A DNA stretch of 56,781 nt from Bremia lactucae. Lineage: Eukaryota; Oomycota; Peronosporomycetes; Peronosporales; Peronosporaceae. The position numbers and the translations under genes were made by a program. This document shows positions 21,697 to 29,989 of this stretch, piece by piece. The stretch covers positions 2,889,560 to 2,946,340 of the forward strand of contig NC_090618.1 in NCBI RefSeq assembly GCF_004359215.1, written 5' to 3'. Below the pieces are notes generated by a model. That model did not search any database. It saw nothing but the letters and a program-made list of their open reading frames with translations, and had not been told where the DNA came from. The first letter of the stretch is position 1, and each line of letters opens with the position of its first letter.

Positions 21697-22276
21697 CGCA
21701 GCTCCTACAACACTCATAAGAATATGTGTAGGTACTTCCGAGATGATATCAGTACGAATAGAAGCAAGTGTCGATGTGATGTTGCTCCGCTCGGTACGAG
21801 AATTGTAGTGCTCTTTTACACGGTTCAAGTGTGCTTAATCGACGGATTCCGCACACGTTGACTCTCTTGTATTACTCGTTTTAGCGACAGTAGCATGAGC
21901 TTCTTTGCTATGTCAAAATGTCATGAAAGACACTTTTTAAATCGTAACTATTACACCTCGAGTGTAGTCTCGAGTTCAGCAAATCGATCCATGCTACAGA
22001 AGAAGAGGGTCTATTATTGGTTACAGTGAACGTGAAACAAGGGCTTTCTTTTATATGTATTCAAGTTAAACATGCATTGTAACTTCATGTAGCTCGACTC
22101 TGTGAGAATGCAAAAGCACGCAAAGAATGACAACTACTCGAGTCGTAATGAATCCAATTTTGACGCAAAGAATGGTAACTACTCGAGTCGTAATGAATCC
22201 AGTTTTCACGCATTGAAACATTATCTTTTTCGTACAAGAGCACACGACAACGAAAGCAATGACAAAGGATTTGTCA
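21697..22276. other. Intergenic between zinc-ribbon gene and POLA1 fragments
   Basis: It carries a two-copy tandem repeat (see 22118-22210). No recognised gene. Confidence 0.5.
22118..22210. repeat. 45-bp tandem repeat, about two copies
   Basis: The unit begins ACGCAAAGAATG at 22118 and again at 22163, giving a 45-bp period, with two or three substitutions between copies. The period is a multiple of three and keeps a short + strand frame open, but no protein family is recognised. Confidence 0.7.
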
Positions 22277-23235
22277 TCATGTGAACAACGTCTGCCAGAT
22301 GGAAGGTTTCACCCAATTGTATTCATTCCATTCTACAGTCTGCAAAACGACAAAACCTGCTCCATTAGAACCCACCTTTTCAACAATATTGTAATCCTTG
22401 ACAACAGTCGTACCTCTTCCGCTTGAGTAAGCAACTTCTGTAACACCGCATCATGACGCTCGGAGAACCTTGGCACGTCGATTGTCTCACTCAATCCAGA
22501 TACACGCGCTTGAATCTTCTTTAGTGCACGCTCGACATTAAAAAGCGACTCGAAATACTTTAATTGCGTATACAACGCACTGTCGGGATACTCGAGCGTA
22601 ATCGGTGCGCGGGATCCCACCGCGTTTTAGAATGAGGTTCTGCACTTGTTGCAGAGGTAGTAGAAGCAAAAGTGAATATATTAGTGTTAACTACTCTTCC
22701 CCATCAACACTACAACGTGCATTGCAACGGAACCCCATGTTGACCAGATCATCGCACATGGTGGCCGGATCTCCCCGTCCCATGTGCCATCTCATCACAT
22801 GTCGTCCATCTCTCCCGATCCCATCTGTCATCTCATGATGTGTCGTCCGTACCTTCTCGTTCCATCTGTCGAGATGCCACAACGAAACATCCAATCAGGT
22901 GACGTCGCATATTACCTGTCACTGATCTTGAGCTTGGGCTTCAAATCTTGATGACCTGTCAGAAACAGTACCTTCTAACACCGCGGAGCAAATGTTGCCA
23001 TTCCCGCGTAGCGATTGTTTCTGTCCGTGTCTTACACGTCACGTCCATACAAATCGTCCACGCTTCGTAGTATTTCTTCGTGGCTTGACGCGTTGCAAGA
23101 TGAAGTCGATTGGAAAGAATCGCTTCAAAATCATCACCACGATTCCCGTTTATGCCTTCTTGATCAAACCCCCAGAAATCCGCCTTGCATACAGGACAAA
23201 AACAGGCCACTCGACAGTACCATGCCATCCTTCTC
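22277..23235 (-). pseudogene. POLA1: 3' fragment (copy A) of DNA polymerase alpha catalytic subunit gene
   Basis: The - strand encodes the C-terminal zinc-binding region of POLA1. FCPVCKADFWGFDQEG and LSNRLHLATRQATKKYYEAW, then CMDVTCKTRT, lie at 23235-22986, and LEYPDSALYTQLKYFESLF with LLTQAEE at 22624-22414. A 74-nt intron (22413-22340) and a last exon (22339-22277) ending WQTLFT follow. Homologues have the same CxxC pattern and an EY.D.SLYTQL block near the C-terminus. A splice acceptor precedes 23235. The block is split by a 354-bp insertion (22625-22978) that destroys the frame. The polymerase and exonuclease domains are absent, so it is a partial, non-functional copy. Confidence 0.85.
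22625..22978. mobile_element. 354-bp insertion with 7-bp target duplication in POLA1 copy A
   Basis: Copy B reads continuously through CCACCGCGGAGC where copy A is interrupted. In copy A, CACCGCG occurs on both sides (22618-22624 and 22979-22985). The insert starts TTTTAGAATGAGG and its reverse complement starts TTAGAAGGTACTG, a weak inverted repeat of TTAGAA. Internal CCATCTGTCATCTCATG-type repeats occur. It carries no gene and may be a small non-autonomous transposon. Confidence 0.6.
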
Positions 23236-23261
23236 CTAAAAACAAAAGACCCACGGAAAAG

Positions 23262-23410
23262 CACTTGATATATGATTACAGAGTTCAAGTTAGAGAGGGA
23301 ATAATATGTTGATGCAGTTGGAGCATCGGATAAATTAATGTCTGATACCATACTTTAAGCAAAAAAGGTAGCTTAGGCCATCAAACAGAGGACACATTGC
23401 GAAAGGAAGA
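23262..23410 (-). repeat. Dispersed repeat shared with 52440-52550
   Basis: Read on the - strand it contains GCAATGTGTCCT, CTTTTTTGCTTAAAGTATG and ATTCCCTCTCTAACTTGAAC in the same order as the + strand at about 52427-52550, with few substitutions. Here it lies between the two POLA1 fragments, just upstream of the exon acceptor in copy A. Confidence 0.6.
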
Positions 23411-23432
23411 AAGCAATGACAAAGGATTGTCA

Positions 23433-23902
23433 TCATGTGAACAACGTCTGCCAGATGGAAGGTTTCACCCAATTGTATTCATTCCGTTCTACAGTCTGCA
23501 AAACGACAAAACCTGCTCCATTAGAACCCACCTTTTCAACAATATTGTAATCCTCGACAACAGTCGTACCTCTTCCGCTTGAGTAAGCAACTTCTGCAAC
23601 ACCGCATCATGACGCTCGGAGAACCTTTGCGTGTCGATTGTCTCACACAATCCAGATACACGCGCTTGAATCTTCTTTCGTGCACGCTCGGCATTAAAAA
23701 GCGACTCGAAATACTTTAATTGCGTATACAACGCACTGTCGGGATACTCGAGCGTAACCGGTGCGCGGCATCCCACCGCGGAGCAAATGTTGCCATTCCC
23801 ACGTAGCGATTGTTTCTGTGTCCGTGTCTTACACGTCACGTCCGTACAAATCGTCCACGCTTCGTAGTATTTCTTCGTGGCTGACGCGTTGCAAGATGAA
23901 GT
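23433..23902 (-). pseudogene. POLA1: 3' fragment (copy B) of POLA1, cut by gap
   Basis: A second copy of the same POLA1 C-terminal region in tandem and in the same orientation. It lacks the 354-bp insertion and reads without a frameshift from the gap (KKYYEAWTIC, CKTRTQ, CSAVGCRAP) through LEYPDSALYTQLKYFESLF and the last intron to the same stop (23433-23435). The homology to copy A starts near GAAAGCAATGACAAAGG (about 22246 and 23408). The beginning of the gene would lie in the gap, but only 100 N and then the effector start follow. It may be the true 3' end of a misassembled POLA1 gene or a partial duplicate. Confidence 0.8.
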
Positions 23903-24002
23903 NNNNNNNNNNNNNNNNNNNNNNNNNNNNNNNNNNNNNNNNNNNNNNNNNNNNNNNNNNNNNNNNNNNNNNNNNNNNNNNNNNNNNNNNNNNNNNNNNN
24001 NN
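23903..24002. other. Assembly gap (100 N)
   Basis: 100 N ending two bases before the effector start codon. The effector promoter and the rest of POLA1 copy B are not in the sequence. Confidence 0.99.
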
Positions 24003-24004
24003 TC

Positions 24005-26335
24005 ATGCGTTTTTGCTACTTGTACATCGCGCTGTTACTTGACGTGGCCGCGTCTCCTGCAATTGCAGACACAGCAACGACGGAGCGGTCGACAGTAACA
24101 TCGCATATGCCCATTAAATACCGCAACAATGTTATTCCGACTCGTTCTTTGCGATATGAAAAGCCAGCACGCACTGACGACGAAGCTAGAACGAACATCG
24201 AGTTGGAAGGTCTTGGTAATTTTGTAAGAAATATAAGTCACATGGGAATAAGCAATTTTCTCTCTCGCTTGATCGATGAATCGAATCCAACACATACCAA
24301 CCTCTGGAACCATATACTGAATTACAACGAAGCCTCTTTGGCTGACAAAGTGAAAGCTCTAGTGGAAATGGGCGGTTTTACGCTGGATTCATCGACTGAG
24401 TTCGCCATAAAGATGCGTAACAATCACTTATTGGCTCAGTATTTGCAACAGCTTGATCAGTTGGCTATGGATCCAGCAATGACGGAAAATTGTGTGATAC
24501 TGCAAGGCCAAGCTGTCTTGAATCTATCGCTTGAAGAATTTAAAGAGTATAGCCCCACATTGTTGAATTTTTTGTTTTCACCCAAGTTTGCCAAGTTTCC
24601 GGAGCGCAAGAAGATTATCGAGTACCTCATAGCAGCTTGCATTAAGAGTAAAAGCCAGCAAGGAGATATTGCTACTCCAATACTGGGCTCCTTTATGGAG
24701 CATTTGAGCCTGCGCAGTCAGAGTACCGATACGATGGATCTGCTCGAAGGGCTTATACGTAACTTTGGCGAAGAAAATTTGGCCATCTTGTTGCACGCAG
24801 CAAAGCTTTCGACGGATAGTAATCTACGCACGATTGGAACTACCTTTGAAATATCACAGTTTGAGTTGTGGCGTAAATATGGCGCCGATTCAAACAAATT
24901 GCACACATTGATGACTGCAAATAATCTTTCGAATGACTTTCGAGAAAATATTTTGGATTCGTACACCACGTATCTTGACGTCTCTCGCGAGCTTCGGGCA
25001 AAGGCCAAAAATAGTAAAAAATACAGGTTTATTGCTACGACGAAGTACGAAGCGTGGACCAATGAATTGAAGAAACATTTCTTCGATGATCATATAGTTA
25101 AAGCAATAATCTTTCGATCCGTTCACGGCGATAAGAATTTGATTCCAGCTCTACGTTTTTCGGACAATGGCATCATTCTGCACGAGATTCAGCAACTTGT
25201 CGATAAGCTGATACCGCTTTGGGTCGCTGACAAATCAGCTGAATCGCATATTGAAATGATTTTCAATCATCTCGTCGCAGACAGAGAGAAACTCTTCACT
25301 AGTCCATTGCTACGTGTTTGGGCGAATTACATTGATCTATTGTTGCAAAAGCCTTCGGTGACTGCTGATGTTAAAGCTTCTGCGATCTTGAAAGATGTAA
25401 TGTTCGCAACAAAACTGGAAGATGCAAGTCATCAAGCAGTCACGATAGCTGGGAACACGGTCCACGTCGTAGAACATTGTACGATTCAATCAACCCAGTT
25501 TCTGCGTTGGCAGAGACAGAATCTGAGCCCTGACGACATTAAGCACATCCTTTTAAGCTCATACGACGAAGAATTGCACATGCAGGCACTCGTGCAGATA
25601 GAAAGAAAAGTGTGGAATGCCTACAAAACGTTTTGCCAGACACCAGGCACGATGGAGGCGTATCACGATCTGAATTGGAAACTTGACACTAATTTTGTTT
25701 ATCACGAGCTAAACATACGAAAGCCTAGCTTTTTTGACACGGAGCAGTACAACTCGTGGTTCAAAGATCTTGCACGTTTTGCAGAAAGAGAACACCAGAA
25801 CGTCAATGACATTGACCTTACAGCCTTTCGACGTTGGTATTCCGATGAAGAACTTCTTCTATTGCTGACGTCACCGGACAATATCAATAATTCTCAGAGT
25901 CAAACGCTTTTAAAACACCTGATAGCGACTTGGGTCCACGAAAATGAAGGTCCAGCTCCTGTCTCGTTCATTAAATTACTAATTGAAGAACAAGAAAAGT
26001 CGTCTGCTTTGCCATTGCTTCAAGTTTGGGCGAATTACAACAACCTTGTGGGGGAGGGTAAAGGCAACTTGTATGTTTGGATTTTTTTGGAAGACTTGGC
26101 ATTGGCAAGACTTTTACAAGAACAATTCCAGCTATATAATGCTTTAGTTGGGGTCGAGTTGCAAGCGACTCAATTCTTCCGTTGGATGAAAATAGGATTC
26201 AATGCTGATTCTATTCGAAGCAGATTAAGGGACGCCAATATCTTTGAAACGCACCCCCAGCGTGAGATTGACGAGAATTTAATAGCTGCGTACAGTACTT
26301 ACATTGCTTTGAGTACTCATCACGATTTCATTTGA
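24005..26335 (+). CDS. RxLR-dEER effector with multiple WY/LWY-like modules, 776 aa
   Basis: Residues 1-22 form a signal peptide (MRFCYLYIALLLDVAASPAI). RSLR at 47-50 followed by an acidic DDEAR at 58-62 is a standard RxLR plus dEER-like arrangement, which in oomycetes marks proteins secreted from haustoria for delivery into plant cells. The remaining 700 residues are helical with repeated aromatic signatures: FELWRKYG (286-293) with YTTYL (320-324), FLRWQRQNL (499-507) with WNAYKTF (537-543), and FFRWMKIGF (724-732) with AAYSTYIAL (761-769). RVWANY (437-442) and QVWANY (673-678) are 236 residues apart, which shows internal duplication. This resembles the multi-module LWY architecture of PSR2-type effectors. 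The host target is unknown. The gene is intronless, as usual for the class. It is intact, though its promoter is in the gap. Confidence 0.9.
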   Translation: MRFCYLYIALLLDVAASPAIADTATTERSTVTSHMPIKYRNNVIPTRSLRYEKPARTDDEARTNIELEGLGNFVRNISHMGISNFLSRLIDESNPTHTNLWNHILNYNEASLADKVKALVEMGGFTLDSSTEFAIKMRNNHLLAQYLQQLDQLAMDPAMTENCVILQGQAVLNLSLEEFKEYSPTLLNFLFSPKFAKFPERKKIIEYLIAACIKSKSQQGDIATPILGSFMEHLSLRSQSTDTMDLLEGLIRNFGEENLAILLHAAKLSTDSNLRTIGTTFEISQFELWRKYGADSNKLHTLMTANNLSNDFRENILDSYTTYLDVSRELRAKAKNSKKYRFIATTKYEAWTNELKKHFFDDHIVKAIIFRSVHGDKNLIPALRFSDNGIILHEIQQLVDKLIPLWVADKSAESHIEMIFNHLVADREKLFTSPLLRVWANYIDLLLQKPSVTADVKASAILKDVMFATKLEDASHQAVTIAGNTVHVVEHCTIQSTQFLRWQRQNLSPDDIKHILLSSYDEELHMQALVQIERKVWNAYKTFCQTPGTMEAYHDLNWKLDTNFVYHELNIRKPSFFDTEQYNSWFKDLARFAEREHQNVNDIDLTAFRRWYSDEELLLLLTSPDNINNSQSQTLLKHLIATWVHENEGPAPVSFIKLLIEEQEKSSALPLLQVWANYNNLVGEGKGNLYVWIFLEDLALARLLQEQFQLYNALVGVELQATQFFRWMKIGFNADSIRSRLRDANIFETHPQREIDENLIAAYSTYIALSTHHDFI

Positions 26336-26559
26336 GCGACAAGAAAGTATTAAGCGAGATCGTAGGTTCCGATCCGAGAGATAAAGAGTTGAAAGTTCTT
26401 GCCAACGTCATCCCAATTAACTTGACGATTGCGATCGAGTCGTTAAGAAATTTTCATCTCAAAGAAAAAATTGGCCTTCTCGAAAATGAATGTTGCAAGG
26501 AGTCGCGAAGGAGCGTTTTGGCTGGTATAAACGCTTGCCGTACATATTACTTGCATTAA
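26336..26559 (+). other. Open frame continuing past the effector stop in a different frame
   Basis: An overlapping frame of 75 codons begins at 26332 (non-ATG) and runs to 26559 through a charged, leucine-rich helical sequence (KKVLSEIVGS, LRNFHLKEKIG). It overlaps the effector stop by a few bases. It may be a former C-terminal extension split off by a frameshift, or chance. No ATG gives it its own start. Confidence 0.3.
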
Positions 26560-27889
26560 ATTCAAGTGTTCACTTCCATTCTTGTGCTTCCAAACGACCG
26601 TAATTTCACGTTTATATAAAAATTACATATGCAATTCTCTGCTTAATCAGTCGCTCATAGTGCACGCACTACGATAAGAAAGTTTCGTGCAACTTTGTGA
26701 AAACATTTTGATCATCTGTATGACCTGCGTGTGGTGGTTTCTACTTGTCTATTCGCAAACATGCGATTTTGTCTCGGCTAAAGTTGCTATCGCGCACATG
26801 CTATCATAAAAATAGTCATCATAAAGACAGAAATGCGGAAGCCTTTTCCTTCGCCTTGCCTATTTACCCTTCTTCCAAACCGGTCAATTTCATTGGCGAC
26901 AATCTCTACCTCGTCAGAAGCTTGAAACTGATGCTAATAGCGATATTTTTTGGCAACTCTCTACTAACGCGACACGTCTACAACTTAGATGCACTAAGCT
27001 TATCGTAGCGTACATGAAGTCCAGTAAGGTGACCTATACTGTCCGCCGTCGTGAAATTTAATCCATGGTGCATACAGACTTCTCAGTCACTGCGCTCCGC
27101 TTCATAATCTTGCCAACAGGATCACGATTCTTGCGGTACCTTATGAGTACTGCCTTTAAGCGCTTAGCGTGAGTACTGCCTTTAAGCGCTTAGCATGAGT
27201 ACCGCCTTTATCGAACCACCGACATATCAAGAGGTGTTAATGTTCAATTTCCGACATTGGCCATTACATCAAATGATTGTTGCAAAGACACACTAATTGC
27301 GTGTTTAAGCTTTTTATAGTATGTTTCCATCACTGTGATTGGCTGAATAATCGCTCTTTTTTACAAAATGGGTTCTAAAAAGCATCCTCGTGCAATCAGA
27401 TTAATTTTTACTATTGTAGCACTTTTACTTTTATATGCGCAAGGGATTAAAGAAAGATGACACGGTCTGAATCATTAGCAGACACTATCAATTCATACAC
27501 TTTTGCTCGTAATTTATTACTCTTGGACAGCACAAGTTAGCCCATGTTGCCACTGTTCCTTCAATAATATTATGTTTTTGTGGCTTACCGTAGGCAATGT
27601 GATTTAAATTTTCCGTTAATTGCTATTTTAAAACTTTTAGAATATTCAGCCTCTTTTGGCTATATCCTCATTTATCTTTGCTTCACACAACTTGATTTGA
27701 TATCAATGTCTTTTTTTAACGTGCAACATACACTATCCTTGTACCATGCATATGACCTCACGCGTCTCTACTCTCTTTTTAACTTCAGGCCTAAACGTTT
27801 AACGACGTTTTTTAGTCGCACAATGTCGTTCACACGCATCGATGTTTGACTGCTTCTCGAGCAGAGAGATCGTACCGATTGATGTATAT
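26560..27889. other. Intergenic, no gene seen
   Basis: AT-rich sequence with a short tandem repeat at 27143-27210. Short frames lack support. Confidence 0.5.
27143..27210. repeat. 26-bp tandem repeat, about 2.6 copies
   Basis: Units start GAGTACTGCC at 27145 and 27171 and GAGTACCGCC at 27197, a strict 26-bp spacing, each with TTTAAGCGCTTAGC in the first two. Confidence 0.75.
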
Positions 27890-28628
27890 TGTAACGGGCT
27901 AACGTTGCCCTATGTTACAAACCCATTATGTACTACACTTTATGTGTTGGCTGTTATGCACGTGGCAGTTGGAGGCAGTGGATGGACAATAGGATTCTGA
28001 ATTCAAACTCGATGCCTTCTCTTCTACCTGCTGTGAAATCCAAAGCCATCCACACCACTCATCTTCTCATCTTGCTAAGCAGCTGCTCTGTCTTCTATCT
28101 AGACGAATGACGCTAATCCAAACATCGAGCCGAATCTCCGACCCACCGAATAGCAAATCTCTCGTTTTCCTACATTATGTACCTAACGGGATGGTCAATT
28201 ACTTCATGTGAAGCACTTAGACCTTCCACTTGGGTGTGGTGCATAAAGTGACCACCCTTTGTATGTGATGCACATAGGTGTATTCACATTGGAAGGGATA
28301 ACGGCTAGCGTCATCCGTAATCCGAGGTATTCAGAATAATACGCTCGCAATGTAAAGGAACACATCTACAGAGGTGGCATTCATTGATTGGATAAAAGTT
28401 TATATATGTTCAATTCGATAAAATATAAATTTGTCTTATAACTACTTCCCAGCTAACAAGTGTGCACGTGAAGACGGATTACCGTTTCCGAGACGAAACT
28501 TGTACCAAGGTACTTAGTTCGTTGGGTAAGGTCGCTTAGGCGCCCACCAACTACCTCATTGAACGTGAAGAAAGACGGTCAAACCGCTTCCTCACTGTGC
28601 CTAACAGCTTTAGTAGCCCCCGCCTACA
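27890..28628 (-). repeat. Copia solo LTR with target-site duplication and a nested insertion
   Basis: It runs TGTAACGGGCTAA to CCCGCCTACA, the reverse complement of the LTR family at 909-1465. TATAT stands on both sides (27885-27889 and 28629-28633), a 5-bp duplication expected of an LTR-element insertion. The 739-bp length is due to an extra block at 27934-28182. A solo LTR forms by recombination between the two LTRs of an element. Confidence 0.8.
27934..28172. mobile_element. About 240-bp insertion within the Copia LTR
   Basis: The other LTR copies lack this block. CATTATGTAC occurs at 27924-27933 and again at 28173-28182, a 10-bp direct repeat flanking it. No inverted terminal repeats or coding sequence are evident. 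Confidence 0.55.
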
Positions 28629-28659
28629 TATATAAAAAAACTTGCCTCAGCATCTCGCC

Positions 28660-28875
28660 ATGAGAACGAAAGATATGCACCATGGATTGAAAAAGCGCTT
28701 GGTTGGTCGAAGTTTGTGCAGTAGCTCGAATTACGCTAATGATCTGGTTTTATCCTATTTTGGTGGATTTATCTGCATGATAGCTCTTTCATCGTTTGCC
28801 TTGATACATAACATTGCATGTAAGACGAGAATACAAGAAGATCATCCGCTTTTTAAGAAACTGCGAGTAACGTGA
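28660..28875 (+). CDS. Hypothetical 71-aa frame between two LTRs
   Basis: ATG-started frame with one hydrophobic segment (FGGFICMIALSSFALIHNIA). No family recognised. It sits between two Copia LTRs and may be chance. Confidence 0.2.
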   Translation: MRTKDMHHGLKKRLVGRSLCSSSNYANDLVLSYFGGFICMIALSSFALIHNIACKTRIQEDHPLFKKLRVT

Positions 28876-28987
28876 TCAAGACTAAGGTGACGCAAAAGAG
28901 ACCATATAGATGTAAGACAAGAGTTGATTGTTAACTATATTCACATCTTCCATACGGAAAGTAAGCAAATATATGCGGCACTCGAAC

Positions 28988-29502
28988 TGTAACGGGCTAA
29001 CTGCCTTACGTTACACGCCCATTAAGTACACTCAATGGGGGGTCAATTAATTCGTATAATTTTATTTGACCTGCCGCTCGGTTAAATTTACATAGTGACC
29101 ACCCTTATGTATCTGATGCACACAGGTGCATTCACATCAAATAGGGAGACATCTAGGACTGACGTCATCTACGAGTCGACGTAGTTAGAATAAATACGTT
29201 CGCCAGTTAGAGATGCTAATCTACAGAAATGGCATCTAATTATTGGGTGAAAAAATCTTATAATTAATAATTTTGAACATAGATCAGTATTAAACTTACT
29301 TCTTCGTATTTAGTGCGCACGAGAAAACGGGCGTCCGCTTCCGTGACGTCACTTCTGTAAGGGTAGAATTTCGTTTGGTGAGGTCTCCTAAGGGCTTACT
29401 AACTACCTCAATGCACGTGATAGAAGACGGTCAAACATATCCTCCCAGTGCTCAAAGCTGTGTGTTTGCAGTTAGAGGAAGCTTTGGAAGCGCCCGCCTG
29501 CA
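28988..29502 (-). repeat. Copia LTR, second copy
   Basis: 515 bp from TGTAACGGGCTAACTGCC to CGCCCGCCTGCA, the same family and orientation as 27890-28628. No exact 5-bp target duplication is seen (CGAAC versus CAACG). It could be a solo LTR or one partner of an element whose interior was lost. Confidence 0.65.
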
Positions 29503-29512
29503 CAACGGCCTT

Positions 29513-29539
29513 GCCTTCAGCTTTCGCAAAGCTGAAGGC
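29513..29539. repeat. Perfect 12-bp hairpin
   Basis: GCCTTCAGCTTT and AAAGCTGAAGGC flank a 3-base CGC loop. It follows the Copia LTR directly. No U-tract follows, so it is not a bacterial-type terminator. Confidence 0.8.
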
Positions 29540-29566
29540 ATCGCAATACGGGCTCATAAATAGTCC

Positions 29567-29622
29567 GTTGATGTGGCTGATTATCGTTTTAAACGAAAGC
29601 TTCGCTTATCAGCCGCATTAAC
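29567..29622. repeat. Imperfect hairpin of about 20 bp arms
   Basis: GTTGATGTGGCTGATTATCG pairs with the reverse complement of CGCTTATCAGCCGCATTAAC with three or four mismatches. The loop holds GTTTTAAAC. It is the second of two consecutive hairpins here. Confidence 0.7.
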
Positions 29623-29989
29623 AGACTCGTTAAGTGCCCAAATGTTGCGATAGCGACGGGCCCGAATAACCCTATATGAAACGATAATTTGATCTCGCTT
29701 TTCGCCTGTCCGATACAAAACGATCGGAATTTTTCTCATTAAGGGCACCGAGGCACCACGTGCGTGGTCACGCAGACGCGTCAGATATTAATGTGGTGTC
29801 ATAATCAGTGGAGTGAGATATCGCTCACGAACAGCAGCGTGTGTTCCGTGCCGGCGTTCTTGCACCTTAAACTCCCAAAATTTGCCGAAGAGATCACGTC
29901 ACTAGATAACTCGTTCGCTGCCCCTTCACATCACGGTAATTCTGGATACGTTCCACAAGGAAACGTTGATCACCGTGGGAATCCACCAA

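Noticed and set aside
22102..22284. Two-copy repeat as a CRISPR-like array
   Set aside because: Two adjacent near-identical units without spacers in a eukaryotic genome. It is a simple tandem repeat.
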